Positions 47,880-56,797 of a stretch of DNA of 64,000 nucleotides are shown one piece after another. Position 1 is the stretch's first letter. Each line of letters begins with the position of its first letter. Below the pieces are notes generated by a model, which was not told the origin of the DNA, searched no databases, and saw nothing but the letters and a program-made list of their open reading frames with translations. The stretch is from Chryseobacterium formosense. Its GTDB lineage: Bacteria; Bacteroidota; Bacteroidia; Flavobacteriales; Weeksellaceae. The DNA lies in NCBI RefSeq assembly GCF_900116415.1, contig NZ_FPAP01000001.1:1178001-1242000 (forward strand), written 5' to 3'. A program made the position numbers and the translations under genes.

Positions 47880-48150
47880 ATTTTTTTCTAGCTCTATAAT
47901 ATTAAGATCCCTCTCTGGTCACTGCATCCGTGTAATCAGTTACTATCGTTTTACCATTAATCCAACATCAATTCTTGTATTAGATAGCAATACACCTACT
48001 CTGATTGACCGTTTTGCTACAGCAACGACTCCAACTAATCGAGTAACCATCTTCCTGATACTGGATACTTATTTGGATTTGGGTCAAAAGAAAGTCAAAC
48101 TTTACCTACCCCTCTACTCCCCCAATTAAGACTTTACGTTTAAAAGTACT
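47880..48150 (-). pseudogene. Degenerate copy of the tip-like sequence at 48807-49276
   Basis: Nucleotide similarity to 48830-49110 is obvious over about 250 bp (for example shared CTTGTATTAGATA and GGATCAAAAGAAA-like blocks), but the reading frame is broken by stops and small indels. It lies just upstream of the 47529-47876 gene on the same strand, mirroring the intact pair at 48454-49276. Confidence 0.6.
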
Positions 48151-48209
48151 ACTGAAAAAGGATAAACCTCGTTCTCCACTGAACTGATATCTTGTAGATA
48201 AATCTCATA

Positions 48210-48392
48210 TTATCCAGAATTTTTTGGTTTGTAAATGGAATAACCAACTTTTAAATTTTCTTTATTTTCACCACCGACATAGATTACACATAAATGATTA
48301 AAACTATCCACTCCTTCAAATTTCACTTCAATATAGCCTTCACCTTTTCCTTCATGTCTAAAAGAATCAACTTTTCCGTTTAGTTTGGTCAC
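48210..48392 (-). pseudogene. Truncated immunity-like gene copy
   Basis: Sixty codons match residues 33-92 of the 48454-48807 protein (KLNGKVDSFRHEGKGEGYIEVKFEG, FNHLCVIYVGGENKENLKVG). The membrane helix at the start and the final 25 residues are missing. The left-out start coincides with the 26-bp direct repeat at 48402, which suggests recombination at that repeat. Confidence 0.65.
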
Positions 48393-48401
48393 ATACGCTT
48401 T

Positions 48402-48427
48402 TAAGTCCTATTTAATTTAAAGAACTG
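48402..48427. repeat. 26-bp direct repeat, copy 2
   Basis: Identical to 47476-47501. It marks the junction between the truncated immunity-like copy and the next terminator. Confidence 0.85.
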
Positions 48428-48452
48428 CCACTCAAATGAGTGGCAGTTCTTT
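48419..48452. terminator. Terminator hairpin behind the second immunity-like gene
   Basis: AAAGAACTGCCACTCA (48419-48434) and TGAGTGGCAGTTCTTT (48437-48452) form a perfect 16-bp stem with a 2-base centre and A/T-rich flanks, directly at the end of the leftward 48454-48807 gene. Confidence 0.78.
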
Positions 48453-48453
48453 T

Positions 48454-48807
48454 TTATGGTTTGTTTTTTAAAGTTTTATAAAAGTTATAATTCCCTGAAC
48501 TATCTTTTCGATAAATTTCATATTCTTCCGAATTTTTTGCTTTGTAAATTGAGTCACCAATTTTTAAACTTTCTTTATTTTCACCACCTATATAGATAAC
48601 ACATAAATGATTAAAGCTTTCCTCTCCCTCAAATTTCACTTCAATATAGCCTTCACCTTTTCCTACATATCTAAAAGACTCAACTTTTCCGCTTAGTTCT
48701 GTTACATACGATTTCCTTGATAGATTATTTTTAATAATAAAGAAAACGATGACAACACTTAAGATAAATACACAAAAAATGATTAAATTTCTTTTATTTA
48801 GTTCCAT
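48454..48807 (-). CDS. Small membrane-anchored protein, possible immunity protein (paralogue)
   Basis: A 117-residue protein with an N-terminal membrane helix (NLIIFCVFILSVVIVFFII) and a soluble part exposed outside the cytoplasm. Its last 37 residues are nearly identical to those of the 47529-47876 protein; the centre (GKGEGYIEVKFEGEESF) matches the truncated copy at 48210. Its start codon touches the end of the tip-like sequence at 48807, which suits a toxin-then-immunity order. The role is inferred from layout. No named immunity family is recognised. Confidence 0.62.
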   Translation of the reverse strand: MELNKRNLIIFCVFILSVVIVFFIIKNNLSRKSYVTELSGKVESFRYVGKGEGYIEVKFEGEESFNHLCVIYIGGENKESLKIGDSIYKAKNSEEYEIYRKDSSGNYNFYKTLKNKP

Positions 48808-49276
48808 TAATAAGATCCTTTTCCAGTTACAGCACCCGTATAATCAGCCACTCTTATCTTTCCATCAAAACCAACACCTACTCTTGTATTAGATAATGTC
48901 ACCCCAACTCCGACAGAGCCTTTAGCACCTGCTGCAACCCCAACAGAACGAGTAATCCATCGATCACCAACAAAAGGATTCTTTGGATCAAAAGAAACAG
49001 ATACACTACCAGTAAAGCCTACAATATCAACTAAAGAGCCATTAACGTACGCTTCTGTTCCAACGACGGAATTTAAATTCATATCAGAAACTTTGCCAGT
49101 AAATGTACTACTAAAAAATGAAAGATTACCTTCACCTCCCGCTCCGAGAGCAGCACCAATACTTAAAGTATTTCCGGATCAAAATAAATCCCCGCATCTT
49201 TTCCTCTTGTAATTATTTCAAGGCCCATACTTGTTCCAATTTCGACTCCTCCACCAACTTGAACTTGCAACTATTT
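48807..49276 (-). pseudogene. Tip of a large secreted or toxin-like protein, cut by an IS element
   Basis: The last part (91 codons from 49082) is glycine-rich and strand-forming (SVGVGVTLSNTRVGVGFDGK). The same frame extends upstream through GNTLSIGAALGAGGEGNLSFF. Before that, a one-base slip near 49175 moves to another frame reading GGGVEIGTSMGLEIITRGKDAG. The IS3-type element begins at 49277 and removes everything upstream. So the tail survives without its parent protein. A second decayed copy is at 47880-48150. A polymorphic-toxin C-terminus is the best guess. Confidence 0.5.
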
Positions 49277-49299
49277 TTGAGACAAAATTTATATACTCT

Positions 49300-50151
49300 T
49301 TATGCTACATTTTTAGATTGATTAGACATTAAATTTTGATACTCTTTTATGGTTAAATTTCCTAAAGCCGAATGCCTTCTGTGAGTGTTGTAAAATGTTT
49401 CTATATATTCAAACACATAGTTTTTAGCATGATCTCTAGTTTCATATTTATTTTGATAGACAAGTTCGGTTTTCAGAGTTTTGAAAAAGCTCTCAGCTAC
49501 AGCATTGTCATAACAATTTCCTTTTCCGCTCATGCTTCGAGTAATGTTTTTTCCGACTATTGATGTAAATTCTGTACACGCATATTGTATCCCTCTATCT
49601 GAATGGAAAATCAAGCTATCATGATCCTGTAAAGGACGATGGAGCCTTGCCATTTTCAAGGCAGCAATACTGGTGTCCTGAGCCTTCATCGTCTCACTTA
49701 ATGACCAGCCGATAACCTTTCTGTCAAACAAATCAATGACTGTAGTAAGATACTACCAACCCTGACCTGTGCGGATATACGTAATATCAGACACCCAGAC
49801 CTCTTTACTGCTTGTAACCTGAAAATTTTGATTCAAATAATTTTCAGCAACAGGGTATCGATGGGATGAGTTGGTAGTTTTCTTAAATTTTTTCTTTACA
49901 ATACTTCTCAGGTTGCGTTCTCTCATTAGTCTGGTCACCAAAGGACGTGAAGCTCTCATTCCTTTTGCTTCCAGTTCTCGGGCAATACGAGGGCTTCCAT
50001 ATCTCCCACGGCTCCAATGATAAATACTAAAGATTTCTGCTGATAAAATGGCTCTTCTTTCTGATTGCTTACTCGGTTTTCTTTTCTTCCAATGATAAAA
50101 ACTGCTCCTGCTTAGCTTTAATACTTCGCACATCTTCCCGACAGGAAACAC
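49300..50151 (-). pseudogene. IS3-family transposase OrfB interrupted by an amber codon
   Basis: An rve/DDE integrase core in two pieces of one frame. The first piece (132 codons) has a helix-turn-helix-like start (MCEVLKLSRSSFYHW) and the first aspartate in VSDITYIRTGQGW. An in-frame TAG at 49753-49755 follows. The rest continues in frame, YLTTVIDLFDRKVIGWS, with the second aspartate in HSDRGIQY and the glutamate in AVAESFFKTLK. Family members have leucine here, so a single T-to-A change (TTG to TAG) explains the stop. Confidence 0.85.
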
Positions 50152-50180
50152 ATCAGCGTGTTCTTTGATAAATTTATATC

Positions 50181-50471
50181 TTACCCGTCTCTCTTGGAGA
50201 AGATGCCTACGGCCTTTTTTAAGATATCACGTTCAAGCTTTGTTTCTTCTAGTTCTTTGCGAAGTCTCAATAACTCTTCCCTTATTGGATCAGAGGATAT
50301 TTGTTTTTCCTTGCTAAGTTTACCTTCTTTGTGAAGTTTTCGCCAATTAACGAGACTTTCTTTACAGATCCCCAATTCTTCAGCTACCGAGGATACATTG
50401 CCTCGCTGCTCACTTAAAGATACTGCTTGGATCTTGAACTCTAAACTGTAATTTTTTCTGATCTTTTTCAT
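50181..50471 (-). CDS. IS3-family transposase OrfA
   Basis: A 96-residue protein with a helix-turn-helix (IQAVSLSEQRGNVSSVAEEL, then KESLVNWRKL) and a C-terminal leucine-zipper-like segment (EELLRLRKELEETKLERDILKKA). It binds the terminal repeats in this family. The orfB frame lies one base back relative to this one, so a fusion OrfAB would need -1 slippage near the end. I saw no classical A6G slip site. With orfB broken, it may act only as a repressor of related elements. Confidence 0.85.
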   Translation of the reverse strand: MKKIRKNYSLEFKIQAVSLSEQRGNVSSVAEELGICKESLVNWRKLHKEGKLSKEKQISSDPIREELLRLRKELEETKLERDILKKAVGIFSKRDG

Positions 50472-50568
50472 ACTCTTAAAGATAAAGAGTATAAAAATTG
50501 TGTCCTAACAAAGTTAGCAACTCCAGATATATGTGTCAAGAAAAATAGAATCAATTATGATGTCCGGA

Positions 50569-52017
50569 TCAATCAATATTTCCTCCCAAAGCTTTAAACA
50601 ACAGAACATTATTCCTCGTATTCTCATGCTGGAATCTTAACAGATCCAATTCTGCCTGAAGCTTGCTTTTTTGGGCATTGATCAATTCAAAATAATTGGC
50701 ATAGCCCGTAATGTACAGATCGTTGGAAACCTCAATTCCTTTGTCAAGAAACCTTACCTCTTCTTCTTTCAAATCCAGTACGCGATGAAATATTTTGGTC
50801 TGCTTCAAAATAGACTGAAGTTCATTGAAAGCTGTTGTTACACTTTTCTGATAATTCAAAAATGCAATTTCCTGTTTGCTGTCGGCAATATTGAACTCGT
50901 ATTTCAACTGTCCTTTATTAAAAACAGGAACCATAAGACCACCCAAAAGCTGTCCTGCCAAAGAAGCCGGTTTAAAAATAGTTTCAGCCGAAAAAGAATT
51001 CAATCCAAAGGTGGCACCCAGATCGATTCTGGGATAAAATGAGGCCCTCGCTGCTTTTGCATCAGCGTGTGAAGCCTGCAAAGAATAATAGTTGGAAAAC
51101 ACATCCGGTCTGGAATGAATGACTGCATCCACATTGATGTTTTTATTCAAGATCTCATAATTTGTAGGCAGAAGTGTTGAACTTCTTTCTATATTATTAC
51201 CATACACTCCAGTAATGGTAGCAATGGCCTGCTGTAAAGTAACTATTTCCAATTTGATATGTTCGATTTCCGCCAACCAATTGTTGTTTTGCGCTTTAAA
51301 TTGCTGAACAGCTAATTCTGTTGCTTTACCTACTTCACGTTGTGCTTTGATGATCTCAAAAGCTTTCTTCTGCAAATTGTAATTATCCTGGTAGATTTTC
51401 AGACGTTTGTCCAAAGCGATAAGATCATAATACAGATTAGCGATATCGGTAAACAGATCAATTTGAATCAGTTTCAAACCTTCTTCCGAAGCCAGGAATT
51501 TATTCTGTGCAGAAAGCTTTTTGTTTTTCAGCTTTCCCCAGGCATCGATTTCCCAGCTGCTTCTTGCACCCATCCAGTAATTCGGTGTGAAATCCGTATT
51601 GATCTTCTGTTGTTCGGTGATGTTTGAAGAAAGATTGGTATCATAGTTCCCTACGCCCTCCATCGTATATTTCCCATAACGGTCGCCCGAGATAGTTGCC
51701 CCGACATCCAGGGACGGAAGCAGCTCTGTCTTTGAGCGTTTCAGAAAACTGTTGGCCATTTCCACACGTTGCTGAGCAATTTTAAAATCCGGATTGGCCT
51801 GTTTTACTTGCTCGAAAAGTTTGAGAAGATTCTGGTCTGTAAAGTAGGTCTTCAGATCAATTCCGGTAAAGTCTCCGCTGGTTGCGATGGTTTCCGAGTT
51901 TTGTAATTCAGGCGTTTCTTTTACTTCTTTTATGGCGGTTACTTTTGGGACGGCGCAAGACGTTAATGCCAATGCGGCTGTACTCAAGACTGCAAATTTT
52001 AATTTATTTGGTTTCAT
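50569..52017 (-). CDS. RND efflux outer-membrane lipoprotein (TolC/NodT family)
   Basis: A 482-residue outer-membrane channel subunit from the ATG at 52017, chosen because it directly precedes a lipoprotein signal (KLKFAVLSTAALALTSCAVP) with the lipobox cysteine. Two long helical repeats of the TolC type follow, each with the alternating helix and strand pattern (YWMGARSSWEIDAWGKLKNK and SFYPRIDLGATFGLNSF). It overlaps the RND pump gene by 14 bp and ends the leftward operon. With the pump and adaptor it would form a three-part drug or toxic compound exporter across both membranes. Confidence 0.9.
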   Translation of the reverse strand: MKPNKLKFAVLSTAALALTSCAVPKVTAIKEVKETPELQNSETIATSGDFTGIDLKTYFTDQNLLKLFEQVKQANPDFKIAQQRVEMANSFLKRSKTELLPSLDVGATISGDRYGKYTMEGVGNYDTNLSSNITEQQKINTDFTPNYWMGARSSWEIDAWGKLKNKKLSAQNKFLASEEGLKLIQIDLFTDIANLYYDLIALDKRLKIYQDNYNLQKKAFEIIKAQREVGKATELAVQQFKAQNNNWLAEIEHIKLEIVTLQQAIATITGVYGNNIERSSTLLPTNYEILNKNINVDAVIHSRPDVFSNYYSLQASHADAKAARASFYPRIDLGATFGLNSFSAETIFKPASLAGQLLGGLMVPVFNKGQLKYEFNIADSKQEIAFLNYQKSVTTAFNELQSILKQTKIFHRVLDLKEEEVRFLDKGIEVSNDLYITGYANYFELINAQKSKLQAELDLLRFQHENTRNNVLLFKALGGNID

Positions 52018-55000
52018 TCTTCTTTCTGTTTTCAAGGGTTGCGAAAAAAATATATAATCCCGGAATGATCACCAGTCCAAAAACGGTCCCGATCAGCATT
52101 CCTCCAGCCGCTGCCGTTCCGATCGAACGGTTTCCGATGGCTCCCGCACCGGAAGCGACACACAGCGGAATCAAACCTGCAATAAATGCAAAGGATGTCA
52201 TCAGGATCGGGCGGAGACGCTGTTTTGCACCTTCAATTGCTGCAGGGATAATAGCATTGCCTTCTTTATGACTGGCAACAGCAAATTCTACAATCAGGAT
52301 GGCATTTTTAGCCAGCAATCCAATCAACATAACCAGGGCGACCTGAGCGTAAATATTGTTATCCAATCCGCAGACCAGCAACGCTATGTAAGAACCGAAA
52401 ATTCCAGTTGGTAAACTCAGTAAAACCGACATTGGTAAAAGGAAACTTTCATATTGTGCAGACAATAAAAGATACACAAAAACCAGACAGACAATAAAGA
52501 TATAAATGGTCTGATTACCCGATAAAATCTCTTCCCTTGTCATTCCCGACCATTCGATTTCAAAACCTTTCGGAAGACTTTGTTCAGCAACTTTTTCAAC
52601 AGCAGCAATGGCATCCCCGGAACTGTATCCCTCAGAAGGTTCCCCGTTAATCATTGCAGACATATACATATTGTAACGGGTCAGAACCTCCGGTCCATAA
52701 ACTCTTTCTATCGTTATGAATGTGGAGAAAGGAACCAATTCGCCTTTGTCATTTTTTAAGTATAAATTCAGGATGCTTTCAGGAGTTTCACGGTATTCCG
52801 GACTTGCCTGAACCATTACTTTGTACATCTGCCTGAATCGGATGAAATTGGTGGCATAATAAGAGCCTAACATCGTCTGCAAAGTTGACATCGCATTATC
52901 CACAGAGATTCCCTTCTTGGCCGCCATATCATAATCGATATTGACCATGTACTGCGGAAAAGTGGCATCAAAATTTGTGAAGCTGTTTTTCAGTTCGGGT
53001 GCTTCATTCAGTTTTTTGACAAAATCTTTGGTGATCTTATCCATATTTTCGATACTTCCGCCTGTCCTGTCGAGAAGCCGAAGTTCAAAACCACTCGTAT
53101 TACCAAATCCTGGAACGGTAGGTGGTGCAAAGACTTCAATTTCGGCATCGGAGATTCCTTTTGTTTTTTCAGTAAGTTCTTTAATAAAATCTTCAACAGA
53201 CTTATTTCTTTCTTTCCAGTCTCTGAGATTGATCATCGCCATACCATATGATGAGCCTGCTATTTCCGTCACTACACTGTAACCCGCCAAAGTCGTTACA
53301 TTTTCTATCCCATCGATTTTTTTGGCAATCGCTGTAATTTCATCCAGGACTTTTTCCGTTCGTTCAACAGTCGCACCTTGAGGAGTTGTAACGCTCACAT
53401 AGGCCATTCCCTGGTCTTCCATAGGGATAAAACCGGACGGTAGAAATTTCGAAGTCAATCCGATCAGGAAAACAAATAAGAACAGGAGTCCAAAAGTTAC
53501 CATCGTTCTGGTTGCAAATTTTGATAAGATGTTCACATATCCGCTGGTTACTTTTTCTAGTAAAATATTGAATTTATTGAAGAATTTATCACTAAAACTT
53601 TTCTTTCTATCGTGATTATGAGGTTTTAAAATTAAAGCACATAAAGCCGGAGTCAATGTTAATGCATTGATACCGGAAATCACAATACTTATCGCCAGCG
53701 TTAAGGAAAACTGCCTATAGAACACGCCGACCGGACCATCCAGAAATGCCACCGGAATAAACACCGCCGACATGACCAACGTAATTGCCACAACTGCTCC
53801 TGCGATTTCTTTTGTCGCAATAACCGTAGCCTGATAAGGCGGAAAACCTTCTTCCATTTTAACATGGACTGCCTCGACAACGACAATCGCATTATCAACA
53901 ACAATTCCGATGGCTAACACCAATGCAAAAAGCGTTAATAAATTCACAGAGAAATCAAGCATATCCATAAAGGCAAATGTTCCGACCAATGCGACAGGAA
54001 CCGCCAGAACAGGAATCAGTGTAGAACGCCAATCCTGAAGGAAAATAAATACGACAATAGCTACCAGAATAAAGGCTTCCAATAAAGTATGTAAGACCGC
54101 ACTGATAGAAGCATCAAGGAATCTCGAAACGTCATACGCCATATTGTAATCCATTCCCGGAGGGAACGAATTGACTTTCAGTTCAGCCATTTTATCTTTT
54201 ACACTCTGGATAACCTCCGAAGCGTTTGAACCTGGTCTCTGCTTTAACATGATCGATGCAGAAGGCCTGCCGTCGGTTTTTGAAACCATTCCATACGTCA
54301 TTGCCCCGAATTCTACTTTGGCAATATCTTTCAGTTTTAAGATCGTTCCTTCATCATCGGATCTGACCGGAATCTCTTCATACTGTTTAGGCTCAAAAAA
54401 TTTACCTTTATATTTTACTACATATTGTAGCTGACCCGCTTTTTTACCGGAAGATTCGCCCACTTTTCCAGGAGCTGCTGAAACATTCTGTTTCTGAAGG
54501 GAATTCACCACCTCATCCGCCGAAATATTGTATGCTGCCATTTTCTGAGGGTCTAGCCAGACCCGCATCGAATATTCTTTCTGCCCCATAATTTCGGCTC
54601 GGCCTACCCCATCCAGACGTTTCAGCTCCTGAAGCACATTGATATCGGTGAAGTTGTAGATAAACTGTTCGTCCTGGCTGGGATCCGTACTGGTGATGTT
54701 GAGATACATCAACATACTGTTTACCTCTTTTTCCGTAGTCACTCCTGCGCGGATTACTTCTTCGGGCAATTCATCGAGAATTGTTGTCACCCTGTTCTGA
54801 ACATTGACTGCCGCCAGATCGGGATCTATTCCCACCTCGAAGAAGACCTGGATCAACGTCAAACCGTCATTGGAAGTCACGGTTGACATATAGGTCATTC
54901 CCGGAACGCCATTGATGGCACGTTCTAAAGGCAGTGCGACTGCATCTGCAGAAACTTCTGCATTCGCTCCGGTATATTTAGCCGTCACCGTTACCGAAGG

Positions 55001-55120
55001 CGGAACGATATCTGGAAATTGGGTGATCGGCATCTTCATTAAGGCCATAATTCCTACCAAAACAAAGACAATGGAAATCACTAACGAAAGAACCTTTCGC
55101 TTTATAAACATTTCTACCAT
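52004..55120 (-). CDS. RND multidrug efflux pump, HAE1 (AcrB) type
   Basis: A 1038-residue inner-membrane proton-driven pump. It starts with the cytoplasmic segment MVEMFIKRKVLSLVISI and shows the expected 12 membrane helices with two large periplasmic loops. In helix 4 it has LVLAIGIVVDNAIVVVEAVH, with the two adjacent aspartate positions of proton relay reduced to GIVVDNA as in AcrB. Repeated PPSVTVTAKYTGANAEV and PQGATVERTEK porter motifs are present. It lies 18 bp downstream of the adaptor gene and overlaps the outer-membrane gene. AcrB-like lipophilic drug specificity is more likely than metal export, since no methionine metal relay is obvious. Confidence 0.93.
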   Translation of the reverse strand: MVEMFIKRKVLSLVISIVFVLVGIMALMKMPITQFPDIVPPSVTVTAKYTGANAEVSADAVALPLERAINGVPGMTYMSTVTSNDGLTLIQVFFEVGIDPDLAAVNVQNRVTTILDELPEEVIRAGVTTEKEVNSMLMYLNITSTDPSQDEQFIYNFTDINVLQELKRLDGVGRAEIMGQKEYSMRVWLDPQKMAAYNISADEVVNSLQKQNVSAAPGKVGESSGKKAGQLQYVVKYKGKFFEPKQYEEIPVRSDDEGTILKLKDIAKVEFGAMTYGMVSKTDGRPSASIMLKQRPGSNASEVIQSVKDKMAELKVNSFPPGMDYNMAYDVSRFLDASISAVLHTLLEAFILVAIVVFIFLQDWRSTLIPVLAVPVALVGTFAFMDMLDFSVNLLTLFALVLAIGIVVDNAIVVVEAVHVKMEEGFPPYQATVIATKEIAGAVVAITLVMSAVFIPVAFLDGPVGVFYRQFSLTLAISIVISGINALTLTPALCALILKPHNHDRKKSFSDKFFNKFNILLEKVTSGYVNILSKFATRTMVTFGLLFLFVFLIGLTSKFLPSGFIPMEDQGMAYVSVTTPQGATVERTEKVLDEITAIAKKIDGIENVTTLAGYSVVTEIAGSSYGMAMINLRDWKERNKSVEDFIKELTEKTKGISDAEIEVFAPPTVPGFGNTSGFELRLLDRTGGSIENMDKITKDFVKKLNEAPELKNSFTNFDATFPQYMVNIDYDMAAKKGISVDNAMSTLQTMLGSYYATNFIRFRQMYKVMVQASPEYRETPESILNLYLKNDKGELVPFSTFITIERVYGPEVLTRYNMYMSAMINGEPSEGYSSGDAIAAVEKVAEQSLPKGFEIEWSGMTREEILSGNQTIYIFIVCLVFVYLLLSAQYESFLLPMSVLLSLPTGIFGSYIALLVCGLDNNIYAQVALVMLIGLLAKNAILIVEFAVASHKEGNAIIPAAIEGAKQRLRPILMTSFAFIAGLIPLCVASGAGAIGNRSIGTAAAGGMLIGTVFGLVIIPGLYIFFATLENRKKNETK

Positions 55121-55137
55121 GATTGATTATTTAAGAA

Positions 55138-56226
55138 TTAAAGTCTGTTTTTGATTGTGATCTCATCACCGTCCTTCAGCGACTGGGTGCCTTCGTAAAT
55201 AATCAGGTCGCCTTTTTTGAGACCGCTTTCCACGAGGTAAGAATCTTTTAAAGCCGTTCCGACCTCAATGTTGGTCATTTTCACTTTGTTGTTCTTATCC
55301 ACCTTGAAAATATAGGTTTTATCCTGAATGGAAAATGTTGCTTTCTGAGGAATCATCATGGCATTATTCTGAACTTCCGAAATAGAAAGTTTACCCGAAG
55401 TACCATGTTTGATCAAATGGTTTGGATTGGGAAACAAGACCTTGTAACGAATAGAACCCGTTGCCCTGTCTATTTCACTTTCAGCCGACTTCAAAGTACC
55501 GCTAAATTGATAAGCCGCACCATTAGGCAATGTCAATTCGATTTTCTGGTGTTTTCCCAATTTGTCATGAGCCAACAATTCAAAATACTGATTTTCCGGA
55601 ATGGAAAAATAGGCATACACTTCATCGAGCTGCGACAACGTGGTGAGCAATGTTCCATTCGTTACCAGACTTCCATCTTTATGCGGAATCATATCAAGAA
55701 CACCGTCGAAAGGAGCCGTAATGGTTGAAAAATCGATCTTTTGCAACACCGCTTTTCTTTCGGCATCTGCAAATGCATATTTTGCCTGTGCGGACGAAAG
55801 CTTGGCCTTAACCAGCTGCAATTCATTATCCGCAACGAATTTTTTGTCGTGCAGACTTTGGACCTGCTTCAGCTCCACCTCTGCAATATGGACATCAGCA
55901 AGAGTTTGTTTCAGACTTGCAGTTGCCTTCAGCAATTCTACCTGAAGCTCAGCATCGTTGATCTTAAATAGTGCCTGACCCTTCTTTACAAACTGACCCT
56001 CGTTGACGTAGATCTTCTGAATGATTCCATTGAGTCGTGAGCGTATCTCAACATTTCTTTTGGCCTGAATGTCTGTCACGAACTGATTGGTTACCAAAGT
56101 ATCTTTTTGTTTTACGACATATACAGGAACTTCTTTACTTTCTTTATTTTTATTCTGGTGGCCTTCGCCACATGACCATGTGCATATCAATGCAAGACTG
56201 CACCATATGAGACTTTTTGTTTCCAT
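55138..56226 (-). CDS. RND efflux periplasmic adaptor (membrane fusion lipoprotein)
   Basis: A 362-residue adaptor from the ATG at 56226, placed before a lipoprotein signal (LIWCSLALICTWSCGEG) with a lipobox cysteine. A barrel-sandwich domain follows (IRSRLNGIIQKIYVNEGQFVKKGQALFKI), then a helical hairpin of about 70 residues, the second half of the lipoyl fold (TITAPFDGVLDM) and beta-barrel and membrane-proximal domains. It links the pump to the outer-membrane channel. It is the first gene of the efflux operon, and no regulator gene is adjacent. Confidence 0.92.
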   Translation of the reverse strand: METKSLIWCSLALICTWSCGEGHQNKNKESKEVPVYVVKQKDTLVTNQFVTDIQAKRNVEIRSRLNGIIQKIYVNEGQFVKKGQALFKINDAELQVELLKATASLKQTLADVHIAEVELKQVQSLHDKKFVADNELQLVKAKLSSAQAKYAFADAERKAVLQKIDFSTITAPFDGVLDMIPHKDGSLVTNGTLLTTLSQLDEVYAYFSIPENQYFELLAHDKLGKHQKIELTLPNGAAYQFSGTLKSAESEIDRATGSIRYKVLFPNPNHLIKHGTSGKLSISEVQNNAMMIPQKATFSIQDKTYIFKVDKNNKVKMTNIEVGTALKDSYLVESGLKKGDLIIYEGTQSLKDGDEITIKNRL

Positions 56227-56276
56227 TGAAAATTTTTGATTACTAAACTTGATTAAAAAATGACATTTAGTAATTT

Positions 56277-56609
56277 TCAGAAAAGCTGCAGTAAATGCAG
56301 ATAAGATGTAAAGAAACAATAAATAGGTTTAGAAGAAACAGCGGAAAAAACCTCGCAGATTTCAACAAATAGATTTATACGACTTTCATAATCTCCATCA
56401 ACATCTGCGGAACTTAAAAATTTAGAAAAATTCTTACCGCAAACGGGAACCGCTTTTACATTTTTATAAGATTTTGCATAAACATTAAATCCTTTTTGAG
56501 CAGAATGTTGAGTCGTCAAAATATTCGCAATAGACATTTTAGTCCATTTCGAATTAAATAGGGTAAAAATGGTAAGGATGTATATAAATACGGATGACCT
56601 AAATAGCAT
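56277..56609 (-). CDS. Possible small protein upstream of the efflux operon
   Basis: A 110-codon open frame on the operon strand. It contains two cysteines around residues 57 and 80 and a hydrophobic start. I recognise no domain. It is the only substantial frame between 56227 and 56797, so it may be a short gene of the unit, but the evidence is weak and it could be chance. Confidence 0.3.
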   Translation of the reverse strand: MLFRSSVFIYILTIFTLFNSKWTKMSIANILTTQHSAQKGFNVYAKSYKNVKAVPVCGKNFSKFLSSADVDGDYESRINLFVEICEVFSAVSSKPIYCFFTSYLHLLQLF

Positions 56610-56797
56610 TATCTACAGAAAAATTTGAAAATCCCACTATATAAACTGTTGTCAAACAAAGATAAACCGTTTAATTTTTAATCTTTTTTTAATTAATGTT
56701 AAAACTTTATTAAAAATTACAAATATTAGTTAAAAACGGATTATGTGATGTCAACTAATCTTGGTTTTCAGTATCTAGATTTTTATGATCTGTCCAT

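Larger units (their letters stand above)
49277..50508 (-). mobile_element. IS3-family insertion sequence, about 1.23 kb
   Basis: Imperfect 28-bp terminal inverted repeats (49277-49304 and 50481-50508) share ATACTCTTTAT and differ at about five positions. Between them lie orfA and orfB of an IS3-type transposase in the usual order on the minus strand. The overlapping -1 frame arrangement suits programmed frameshifting. I could not define a target duplication, so the exact ends may shift by a few bases. OrfB has a nonsense codon, so the copy is probably immobile. Confidence 0.85.

Noticed and set aside
52004-55120. Heavy-metal (CusA-type) specificity of the RND pump
   Set aside because: No methionine relay or metal chaperone gene is visible; HAE1-type drug export fits better.
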